Below are positions 1 through 5,888 of a DNA stretch of 7,908 nucleotides, piece by piece (the first letter of the stretch is position 1; each line of letters opens with the position of its first letter). The notes under the pieces were generated by a model. The model searched no databases and was not told the DNA's origin. It worked only from the letters and a program-made list of their open reading frames with translations. The position numbers and the translations under genes were made by a program. The stretch comes from an uncultured Bacteroidales bacterium (GTDB lineage: Bacteria; Bacteroidota; Bacteroidia; Bacteroidales; Bacteroidaceae), in assembly GCA_902768605.1 (NCBI GenBank), contig CACXLY010000098.1, positions 1 through 7,908 of the forward strand, given 5' to 3'.

Positions 1-26
1 AGCATCAGCGGCATTTCAAAATGTCG

Positions 27-34
27 TACCTTTG
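27..34 (+). promoter_or_regulatory. Possible Bacteroidetes -7 promoter box (rightward)
   Basis: TACCTTTG fits the Bacteroidetes -7 consensus TAnnTTTG. No TTTG/TTG box is visible about 20 bases upstream, so only half the promoter is supported. It points right, toward repeat element A and antisense to the CotH gene. The identical octamer on the minus strand at 4126-4119 serves the CotH gene from the other side. It could be the promoter of a small transcript or a relic of a lost gene. Confidence 0.35.
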
Positions 35-73
35 TATCGTCAAAACAAACGACACCCTGCCAAGTGAGCAAAC

Positions 74-121
74 ATGAAACGTCGAAGTGCGCAATTCGAC
101 ACGACAGAATGCTCGACTTAG
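74..121 (+). other. Tiny ORF overlapping a hairpin; leader peptide or nothing
   Basis: An ATG about 40 bases after the possible -7 box opens a 15-codon frame (MKRRSAQFDTTECST, stop TAG at 119-121). Within it lies a perfect 6-bp inverted repeat, GTCGAA at 81-86 and TTCGAC at 95-100, followed directly by ACGACAGA. That octamer recurs at the right end of the window next to REP-like hairpins, so the stretch may be a degraded repeat unit rather than a gene. No Shine-Dalgarno sequence is visible. Coding status is not supported beyond the open frame. Confidence 0.15.
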
Positions 122-123
122 CA

Positions 124-330
124 TAATTAAAAAATTAAGAGTTAAAAATTAAAAAATAAAAAATTATGAAGAGGAGTTAAGATTAGGAGTTAAGAAGAGA
201 AGTTTAGAAGAGAAGTTATGAGGAGCCGATACATTTGGCCCACCATAACTCCCCATCATAACTCCCCATTATAACTCCCTTTTATAACTCCCCATTATAA
301 CTCCCTTTTATAACTCCCTTTTATAACTCC
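124..330. repeat. Repeat element A: core palindrome with inverted 13-bp tandem arms
   Basis: The core is GCCGATACATTTGGC at 225-239. The left arm has five 13-bp units at 160-224, such as gaagttatgagga at 212-224 and ggagttaagaaga at 186-198. It fades outward into an A/T-rich degenerate stretch (124-159). A 5-base spacer follows the core. The right arm has six exact-length 13-bp units (245-322: ataactccccatc, ataactccccatt, ataactccctttt and so on) plus an 8-base partial unit to 330. The arms are inverted relative to each other, so the whole can fold as one long imperfect hairpin. It ends 6 bases from the CotH stop codon. Read on the minus strand, the hairpin is followed by a T-rich tract, so it could act as the CotH terminator (inference). 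Confidence 0.9.
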
Positions 331-336
331 AAGGGC

Positions 337-3300
337 TTACTTGACGAATACCCTCTTGCCTCCTACGATATAGATGCCGGGCTTCGTGATGTGGTCGAGG
401 CGGATGCCGCTGAGGGTATAGACTTCGTCCTCATCCTTCATCCCTCTTCCATCATCCTTCATCCTTCTTCCCTCTTCCCTTATCTCGGCGATGCTGGTGG
501 CGTCGCTATAGACGATGATGCGGGCAGAGCCCTCGCGGTTCGAGCCGTCGGTGGCGCGCGCTGTGACGGTGGCGGTTCCTGCCCTGAGCGCCGTGACAGT
601 GCCCTCGCTGACGGTCAGCACATCCTCGTCCGAGCTGAGCCAGTCGAGTTCCTTGACCGTTGCCGTGGCGGGCTGTATGGTGGCGAGCAGCGTGGTGTCG
701 CATCCCACTACCATCTCGACCGTTGTGGGCCAGAGTGCAATGTCGGTGATGTAGGTCTTGGCGAGCGTCACCTCGTAGTTAGTGTCGGCGGGCCGGTGGA
801 AGACGCCGTCGGCTGCCACGATGGTCTGATGCTTAATCTGATACGTGCCGCCGGCAAAGGAGTCGGACGCGGCGAGGGTGAAGGTGAAGGCCGTGCCGGT
901 GTTGGCTCCGAGATTGGCGTTGTCGGCTGCATAGACAAGGATATGATAGGTGGTTCCCTGCTGGCTGTCCATGGTCTTCTGCACGTGGGTGCTGTGGGCC
1001 GCGGTGTTAATCTTCGAGCCCCAAGCGAGCGAGCCCTCCTGTATGGAGAGGCCGCTGGAGAGGGCTATGTCGGCCTCGTAGGCTGTAGCGGCACGGCTGG
1101 CGTTGAGCCAAACGGTCACTTTGCGTGTGCCACCCGCCTTGACGGACGCGTTGCTGGAGTAGAGCTCTGCGGTGAGCTCTGCTGTGCCCTGCGGTTTGCC
1201 GTCGAGGATGCGCCGCACGGTCACGGCGTCGGCCACGTCGATGTGGCTGTCGAGGTTGGCGTCGGCATTAATCACCTCGAAGCCTTCCGGCTCGTCGCCC
1301 GAGAGATAGGCCGCTATCCAGAGCGCATCGGTCTCGTCGAGCACGCCGTTGCTGTTGACGTCGCCCGCGAGGTTGCTGATGTTGTAGTAGGTGTCGTCGT
1401 CGGACTTGAGCACTACGTGGTGGGTGTTGTCGAAGACGGGATAGGCGTCCTCGCCGAGCGTCTGATACCAGACGGGCTCCATGGTGACGCCGCCATTGAG
1501 TCTGTAGCAGAGCTTGCCGCCCTCGACGTCCTCGGTGGAGACGGGCGTCACTTGCGTGGTGGAGGTGCTGTAGCAGTTGACGGCCGAGGCGCTGCCCCGA
1601 TAGAAGTCGTTGCGGTAGTTGTAGCCGGTGACGGTGCCTATGTTGTAGCAGTTCTGTATGGAGGCTCCTGCGCCGACCCATCCGCTGATGGCAGCGCTTT
1701 CGCTGGTGCCCTTGATGTCGCCCGTATTGTAGCAGTTGGTGATGGTGAATATGGCGTTGGAGCCCTTGTTGGAACCGATGATGCCTGCGGCATTGACGCC
1801 CGTAGCGGTGACGTCCGCCTCGTTGCCCACATAGGATATGCTGACGTTACCGGCCACGGCAGAGCCGCCGATGAGTCCGACGTAATTGGTGCCTCGGATG
1901 GTGCAGGTGCTGTCGAGCACGACTTCCGAGATGCTGGCTCCTCCGCCCACGGCGCCGAAGAGCCCCGTGAATTCGCCGCCCTCGATGTGCAGGTTACTGA
2001 TGCGGTGGCCCTGTCCGTCGAAGACGCCGCGGAAGGCTTTCGTGCTGGTGCCTATCGGCAGGAACTGGTTGTCGTAGCCCGTCATGTCGAGGTCGTTCTC
2101 AAGATAGGCGTTGCTGTACTGCGCGCCGTCGCGAACGGCCTGACTGAACTCGATGAGCTCTTCGGGGGTAGAGATGTAGAACGTGGTGTCGGTATAGATG
2201 GAACCGGGCTCGTAGCCGAGGCAGTTGTCTATCCAAGCCAGTCGGGTCGGGATATAGTTGCGCAGCACATCGACCTCGGCATCGAAGGAGCCGAGGGCCG
2301 ACACGTTCTGATGGACTCTCTCATTGAGAATGGGCCATCGGATGAAGTTGAGCCGCGCGGATTCCTCCATCGACTCGGCCATGCTGTCCACGTATTCCAC
2401 GAGGGTCTTCTCGTCGAGGAACCCCTCTTTGCGGTTGTTCTTCCAGAGCTCCCGCAGTTCCTGGTCGGCAGCATTGTCGCTGAGGATGCGGCTGACGAAC
2501 GACTTCATGTTGCCTGCCGCGCTGCCGCCGCGATAGGCCCAGTCGCTGCGTCCGTTGACGGGATAGATACGCGTGTCGTTGTCGAAGGCAAGGTCGAAGT
2601 CCCATGCGGGCGAGACGTAGAATTGGGTCTCCTCGCGCTCCTTGTACATATAGGTGCTCCAATAGGTGTCCATGTTTCCCGAGAACTCTCCGATGAGGAA
2701 GTGCTTGAGGAATGATGTGACATCGAGGTACTTGCGGAAGCCGTTCTCGGGGTCGGTGTAGTTGGAGGCGAAGACGGAGGACTCCATCAGGTTGAAGTAG
2801 TTCCGGATGTAGTTGTGCTGCTGGGTCGTGATTTCGTCGTCGCCCGGATGCTTGATGGTGACGGGGTTTCCGCGGCTGCTGCTGAACCAGCTTGACTCTT
2901 GGCTGGCGTAAGCATCTACCTCGATGAGGTAGCCGCCCGTCACGTAAGGCTCCTCGTTATCGTCGGGCGTCATCTCCGTCACGGGGACGCGATGGGCATC
3001 GACGGATATTTGGTCGCAAAGCTGATAGCAACCCTTGTACTCGCCGTTCATGATGACATCGACGGGCTGAGCCCAAGGGGTATAGGGCGCTCCGAGTCGC
3101 TTGCTGACCTCGAAGGCGAGGCAGTTGCGCATGAGCGTCTTGTCGCCATAGTTGTTGATGAGCGTCCATTTCTTGGCTTTTGCAGGGCTCTCCATCGACG
3201 AGCCGCGAAGCATGTGGTGGCTCTTGCCGTCGGCAAACTTGATGCGCCACGGTTTCTTCGGGAAGCCCCACGAGGCGTTGCCGCGGCCGCGAGTCGTGAT

Positions 3301-3942
3301 GGGGTACTCCTGGATGCGAGTGCCGCCATCATAGGTTATGGTGATGTTCGACGGCATCTCCGTCACCTTGTCCCTCGGGTCGTAGCCAGCATAGGTGTGT
3401 ATGCTGACGGTCGGCAGGCCTGTTATCTGATAGAACTGGCTGTCGTCGCCTTCGCCCTCGTAGCCGTAGAACTCGATTTCGGCGATGTTACAGCGCGCAT
3501 CGGCGGGCCCCACGTAACGGACATAACGGAAGCCGCGCGAGACGGGGACGTCGGCATACGACATGCTGTTCGCCTTGCCCGGTTCGGGAATGAGATAGAG
3601 GGGGACGGCATCGAGGAAGTCGGGGCTGTTGCTGCCCTCGAAGACGGCAAGCTGGACGCGTGCGAGCTGGCTGGTGCGCGGGCTCCACCCCACGCGCGTA
3701 ATGACATGAGGCGTGCCCAAATCGAGGCCCACCCAAGTGCGCGAGCGGTCCATCGAGGCGTAGAACGTGTCGTAATTGCCATCGAAAGCATGGGCTGGCG
3801 TATTGACCGTCGAGCTCGAGTTGCCGGTACTGTAGTCGATATTGGGCGAACCGATTGGCGTGCCGATTAGCTTCGACGATTCCTGTCCGAAGCCATAAAG
3901 CGCTGCTGATAGCAGAAGGATTATTGTCAGAATACGTTTCAT
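337..3942 (-). CDS. Secreted CotH-type multidomain protein
   Basis: Large exported protein of 1201 residues. Residues 1-20 form a signal peptide (MKRILTIILLLSAALYGFGQ). Residues about 25-160 resemble an F5/8 type C (discoidin) carbohydrate-binding domain. Residues about 175-575 are a CotH-type domain: RGRGNASWGFPKKPWRIKF at 218-236, KWTLINNYGDKTLMRN at 258-273, and WDFD at 447-450 in the conserved acidic motif. Residues about 585-800 are a GLUG-like beta-helix. Two dockerin-like calcium loops start at D861 (D861/N863/N865/D869/D872) and D894 (D894/N896/D898/D902/D905). Residues about 922-1060 look cohesin-like and 1065-1145 Big2-like. The C-terminus (YTLSGIR...GIYIVGGKRVFVK) resembles type IX secretion tails. 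CotH proteins are atypical protein kinases in spore formers; the role in Bacteroidetes is unknown. The ATG at 3942 is chosen because the signal peptide starts there. Most likely a surface protein. Confidence 0.96.
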   Translation of the reverse strand: MKRILTIILLLSAALYGFGQESSKLIGTPIGSPNIDYSTGNSSSTVNTPAHAFDGNYDTFYASMDRSRTWVGLDLGTPHVITRVGWSPRTSQLARVQLAVFEGSNSPDFLDAVPLYLIPEPGKANSMSYADVPVSRGFRYVRYVGPADARCNIAEIEFYGYEGEGDDSQFYQITGLPTVSIHTYAGYDPRDKVTEMPSNITITYDGGTRIQEYPITTRGRGNASWGFPKKPWRIKFADGKSHHMLRGSSMESPAKAKKWTLINNYGDKTLMRNCLAFEVSKRLGAPYTPWAQPVDVIMNGEYKGCYQLCDQISVDAHRVPVTEMTPDDNEEPYVTGGYLIEVDAYASQESSWFSSSRGNPVTIKHPGDDEITTQQHNYIRNYFNLMESSVFASNYTDPENGFRKYLDVTSFLKHFLIGEFSGNMDTYWSTYMYKEREETQFYVSPAWDFDLAFDNDTRIYPVNGRSDWAYRGGSAAGNMKSFVSRILSDNAADQELRELWKNNRKEGFLDEKTLVEYVDSMAESMEESARLNFIRWPILNERVHQNVSALGSFDAEVDVLRNYIPTRLAWIDNCLGYEPGSIYTDTTFYISTPEELIEFSQAVRDGAQYSNAYLENDLDMTGYDNQFLPIGTSTKAFRGVFDGQGHRISNLHIEGGEFTGLFGAVGGGASISEVVLDSTCTIRGTNYVGLIGGSAVAGNVSISYVGNEADVTATGVNAAGIIGSNKGSNAIFTITNCYNTGDIKGTSESAAISGWVGAGASIQNCYNIGTVTGYNYRNDFYRGSASAVNCYSTSTTQVTPVSTEDVEGGKLCYRLNGGVTMEPVWYQTLGEDAYPVFDNTHHVVLKSDDDTYYNISNLAGDVNSNGVLDETDALWIAAYLSGDEPEGFEVINADANLDSHIDVADAVTVRRILDGKPQGTAELTAELYSSNASVKAGGTRKVTVWLNASRAATAYEADIALSSGLSIQEGSLAWGSKINTAAHSTHVQKTMDSQQGTTYHILVYAADNANLGANTGTAFTFTLAASDSFAGGTYQIKHQTIVAADGVFHRPADTNYEVTLAKTYITDIALWPTTVEMVVGCDTTLLATIQPATATVKELDWLSSDEDVLTVSEGTVTALRAGTATVTARATDGSNREGSARIIVYSDATSIAEIREEGRRMKDDGRGMKDEDEVYTLSGIRLDHITKPGIYIVGGKRVFVK
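433..474 (-). repeat. In-frame 21-bp tandem duplication in the CotH gene
   Basis: Two adjacent 21-bp units (433-453 and 454-474) match at 19 of 21 positions. On the coding strand they give the heptapeptides GRRMKDD and GRGMKDE (residues about 1158-1171). They lie between the Big2-like domain and the C-terminal tail, so they form a charged linker. The purine-rich composition resembles the intergenic repeats of this window more than the surrounding coding sequence. Confidence 0.85.
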
Positions 3943-3965
3943 AGTATATCTTATTTCAATAAATT

Positions 3966-4112
3966 GGAGTTATAAAAGGGAGTTAAAATAGGGAGTTATA
4001 ATGGGGAGTTATAATGGGCCGATACATTTGGCTCCTCATAACTCCACCTCATAACTTCTCCTCATAACTCCACCTCATAACTTCTCTTCATAACTTCTCT
4101 TCATAACTTTTC
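3966..4112. repeat. Repeat element B: core palindrome with inverted 13-bp tandem arms
   Basis: Same architecture as element A. The left arm is four 13-bp units at 3966-4017 (ggagttataaaag, ggagttaaaatag, then ggagttataatgg twice). The core is GCCGATACATTTGGC at 4018-4032, identical to that of A. After a 5-base spacer the right arm has five 13-bp units at 4038-4102 (ataactccacctc, ataacttctcctc, ataactccacctc, then ataacttctcttc twice) and a partial unit to 4112. It lies between the CotH promoter and the CotH start codon, so the whole hairpin should be in the mRNA leader. The unit type facing the gene matches the gene-facing arm of A, and the outer types match each other. Confidence 0.92.
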
Positions 4113-4118
4113 AACCCG

Positions 4119-4150
4119 CAAAGGTAATTGTATTTGCGTAAATATGCAAA
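4119..4150 (-). promoter_or_regulatory. Bacteroidetes promoter of the CotH gene
   Basis: On the minus strand TTTG (4150-4147) and TACCTTTG (4126-4119) are separated by 20 bases, matching the Bacteroidetes sigma-factor consensus of a TTTG/TTG -33 box and a TAnnTTTG -7 box. Transcription would start around 4113, right at the outer edge of element B. That leaves a leader of about 170 nt made almost entirely of the repeat hairpin before the ATG at 3942. Confidence 0.75.
4133..4150. promoter_or_regulatory. Operator-like dyad over the CotH -33 box
   Basis: TTTGC at 4133-4137 and GCAAA at 4146-4150 form a 5-bp inverted repeat with an 8-base A/T-rich centre. The right half contains the -33 box of the CotH promoter, so a dimeric regulator bound here would affect transcription. 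In AT-rich sequence such a dyad can also arise by chance. Confidence 0.3.
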
Positions 4151-4232
4151 CATTACGGCTCTTTTTTAATATAATAATGTAAGAAAACGCAAATTCCGTG
4201 CAACATAATATCAAAAAACGAGAAGAAATCGC

Positions 4233-4240
4233 TATCTTTG
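4233..4240 (+). promoter_or_regulatory. -7 promoter box for the propeller gene
   Basis: TATCTTTG matches TAnnTTTG and lies 70 bases before the ATG at 4311. No TTTG box is visible at the expected upstream distance, so the -33 region is weak or absent. This promoter is divergent from that of the CotH gene, with about 80 bases between the two. Confidence 0.55.
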
Positions 4241-4243
4241 CAT

Positions 4244-4300
4244 CGGAAAACGAGGAAAAACTGAAAAGGTGAAAAGACGAAAAACGAGAAATCGAGAAGT
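4244..4300 (+). repeat. Degenerate GAAAA-rich tract in the leader
   Basis: The leader between the -7 box and the ATG at 4311 is a purine-rich run of irregular GAAAA(A)-based units (gaaaac, gaaaaac, gaaaag, gaaaag, gaaaaac, gaaatc). It differs in sequence from elements A to C but belongs to the same general class of short intergenic tandem repeats seen throughout this window. It contains no strong Shine-Dalgarno site at a suitable distance from the ATG. Confidence 0.5.
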
Positions 4301-4310
4301 GATTAACAGG

Positions 4311-5654
4311 ATGAGACAGCTTTTATTATTTTTGCTCCTCTGCCTCCTGCCGACGAATGTTGCCCTGTCGCAAGACATGACGAGGGAGGTGGAGGCCGAC
4401 ACGACGCGTTGGCCCGTGCCGCATCCCGATGCGAGTTGGCAGCTGGAATACTTGCCCCACAATAACGCCAACCACAACGTCTACGTCTATAAGGACAAGC
4501 TTTACGACGGACTCTTCACCCGTACGCTTGGCTGGAACGGCGGCGACGGCGTGCAGACGACCGCCCTGCCCGACGGCAACGTCTTTTGGAGCTTCAACGA
4601 CAGCTTCTACGGCAAGGCGACGGGTGCCTCGACGCGCATAAGGCAGTCGTGCAACTTCCCCCGCAACAGCATCATGGTGCAGACAGCAGGCGACGACGGC
4701 CTTCCCGGCACGAAAAGCACCAACCTGAAATGGCTGGCCGACTGGGTGCAACGCTCCAACTCCTCCGGGAGTGGCTACTACCATGCCCGCACGCACCTGC
4801 GGCATCCGAAAGGCGAAAAGACGGACGCTCAAATCAGAAAGGGCGAGATTGACCAGACATACCTCTACTGGGCGGGCGACGGAACGGTGGTCGACGGACA
4901 GCTTCAAGTCCTGTGGGCGGGCGTCTATAACGGTACGGAGAATCTGATGCAGAGCGACAACCGCGCGCTTGCCATCTATTCCCTCGAAGGGACACCCGGC
5001 AGCAGCTCTTACCTCAAACTGCTGAGCGTGGACCATAACTTCTTCGAACAAGACCCCATCGGCTACGGACAGACACTTTGGGAGGACGAGGACGGACACA
5101 CTTACCTCTACGCCTGCAACCAGTTCAAGAAGAACCCCGACGACCAGCTCAACACCTCCTCGCCCGTAGTGGCACGCTCGCAGACGCACGACCTCCGCTC
5201 CCCGTGGCAGTATTACGTCAAGGACGCCAGCGGCACGTTCCGATGGCAAGACACGTACCCCACGGCCGAGGAAGTGAATCGCTCGGCCATCAGCTCGCGT
5301 AGCGTCTCGACGGCTTGGGTCTTCAAGGATGGCGACTGGTACTATATGACGGCACAAGGCTACGTCTTCTCCAAGCAGATGTACATCATGCGGAGCCGCT
5401 ATCCGTGGGGACCTTTCGAGGAGTGCCACCAGTTGTGGACGATGCCCTGGGTGCTCGACAAGCTCGGCACACGCACATACGGCAAGTTCTACATGCCACA
5501 CCTCCACCAGTCCCTTTCGCGCGAGGGGGAACTCGTCTTCTCCACCAATACGGATTGCGAGAACTGGGCGGACAACTTCAACAGCAAAGGCTCGGCCGAC
5601 TTCTACCGTCCCTTCTTCTTCCGCATCTATAACTGGAAAGCAATCTTTGAATAG
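4311..5654 (+). CDS. Secreted beta-propeller-like protein (DUF5005/DUF4185-like)
   Basis: Exported protein of 447 residues with the signal peptide MRQLLLFLLLCLLPTNVALS. The motif LPDGNVFWSFNDSFYG (86-101) resembles the first blade of the DUF4185/DUF5005 proteins, which look like the five-bladed propellers of glycoside hydrolase clans. Other blade-like signs are YLYWAGDG at 184-191, EDGHTYLYACNQF at 260-272, GDWYYMTAQGYVF at 341-353, and SRYPWGPFE at 362-370, typical of GH43-like folds. The C-terminus YRPFFFRIYNW (432-442) closes the domain; no sorting tail follows, so it is probably periplasmic or surface-bound by other means. I chose the ATG at 4311 over the in-frame GTG at 4269, which would add 14 basic residues encoded by the GAAAA tract ahead of a perfect signal peptide. 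The DUF5005 name is from memory. Catalytic activity is unproven; a sugar-related role is inference. Confidence 0.93.
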   Translation: MRQLLLFLLLCLLPTNVALSQDMTREVEADTTRWPVPHPDASWQLEYLPHNNANHNVYVYKDKLYDGLFTRTLGWNGGDGVQTTALPDGNVFWSFNDSFYGKATGASTRIRQSCNFPRNSIMVQTAGDDGLPGTKSTNLKWLADWVQRSNSSGSGYYHARTHLRHPKGEKTDAQIRKGEIDQTYLYWAGDGTVVDGQLQVLWAGVYNGTENLMQSDNRALAIYSLEGTPGSSSYLKLLSVDHNFFEQDPIGYGQTLWEDEDGHTYLYACNQFKKNPDDQLNTSSPVVARSQTHDLRSPWQYYVKDASGTFRWQDTYPTAEEVNRSAISSRSVSTAWVFKDGDWYYMTAQGYVFSKQMYIMRSRYPWGPFEECHQLWTMPWVLDKLGTRTYGKFYMPHLHQSLSREGELVFSTNTDCENWADNFNSKGSADFYRPFFFRIYNWKAIFE

Positions 5655-5655
5655 A

Positions 5656-5684
5656 CCTCCCTACCCCCCACTTCAGGGGGAACC
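5656..5684 (-). repeat. G-rich hairpin repeat, copy 1
   Basis: CCCCC at 5665-5669 and GGGGG at 5676-5680 form a short stem right after the propeller gene stop. No T-run follows on the plus strand, so a classic intrinsic terminator is not supported. Read on the minus strand, CCCCCTGAAGTGGGGGG then TAGGGAGGTC resembles the plus-strand sequence at 5925-5950 (CCCCCTAAAAGGGG then TTGGGGGGTC). The two are therefore inverted copies of one repeat type, one on each side of element C. Confidence 0.7.
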
Positions 5685-5701
5685 CGTTTAGTTAGAATCT
5701 G

Positions 5702-5859
5702 AAGTTTCTGAAGTAGTTAAGTAGACAGTAGTTAAGTAGTTAAGCCAACACCTTTTCCCGCCTATAATAAGCAGCCAAAACATTCGGCTCAACTACTAGC
5801 GAAGCGAAAACTACTGAACTACTTAACTACAACAAATACAATCAGAACTTCCGAAACTT
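5702..5859. repeat. Repeat element C: nested inverted repeats around a variant core
   Basis: The outer pair is aagtttctgaagt (5702-5714) and acttccgaaactt (5847-5859), 12 of 13 complementary. The inner arms are gtagttaag-type units at 5713-5744 and their inverted counterparts at 5809-5830. The innermost pair, AGTAGTTAAGCC (5735-5746) with GGCTCAACTACT (5786-5797), differs at one position. The core GCCAAAACATTCGGC (5774-5788) matches that of A and B at 12 of 15 positions in the same orientation. Unlike A and B, about 30 bases (5744-5773) sit between the left arm's GCC and the core's GCC, as if the core had been expanded. It fills the gap between the propeller gene and the next gene. Confidence 0.8.
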
Positions 5860-5888
5860 AAATTATAATGATAACAGAATCACAGAAA

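Noticed and set aside
245..330. CRISPR-like array
   Set aside because: The repeats are 13 bp and directly adjacent with no unique spacers, and no cas genes are present.
124..330. Retron or diversity-generating element
   Set aside because: No reverse transcriptase, template/variable repeat pair or accessory gene is in the window; the mirrored arms alone do not support either.
391..2715. 774-codon open frame on the plus strand, opposite the CotH gene
   Set aside because: It has no recognisable domain, is Gly/Val/Ala-rich in a way typical of antisense frames in GC-rich genes, and the minus strand clearly encodes known domains.
2899..3870. 323-codon plus-strand frame opposite the CotH gene
   Set aside because: Same reason: an antisense shadow of the discoidin and CotH domains, without signal peptide or motif.
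4269..4310. N-terminal extension of the propeller protein from a GTG
   Set aside because: It would place 14 mostly basic or polar residues encoded by a GAAAA repeat tract before a complete signal peptide starting at 4311.
4326..5507. 393-codon minus-strand frame opposite the propeller gene
   Set aside because: Antisense shadow; the plus strand has a signal peptide and propeller motifs.
5664..5680. Intrinsic terminator of the propeller gene
   Set aside because: The stem is only 5-6 bp and there is no T-run after it; the sequence is better explained as a copy of the G-rich repeat.
5763..5768. TATAAT as a -10 box for the gene at 5889
   Set aside because: Bacteroidetes primary promoters use TAnnTTTG; the match lies in the loop of element C, has no partner box, and is likely chance.
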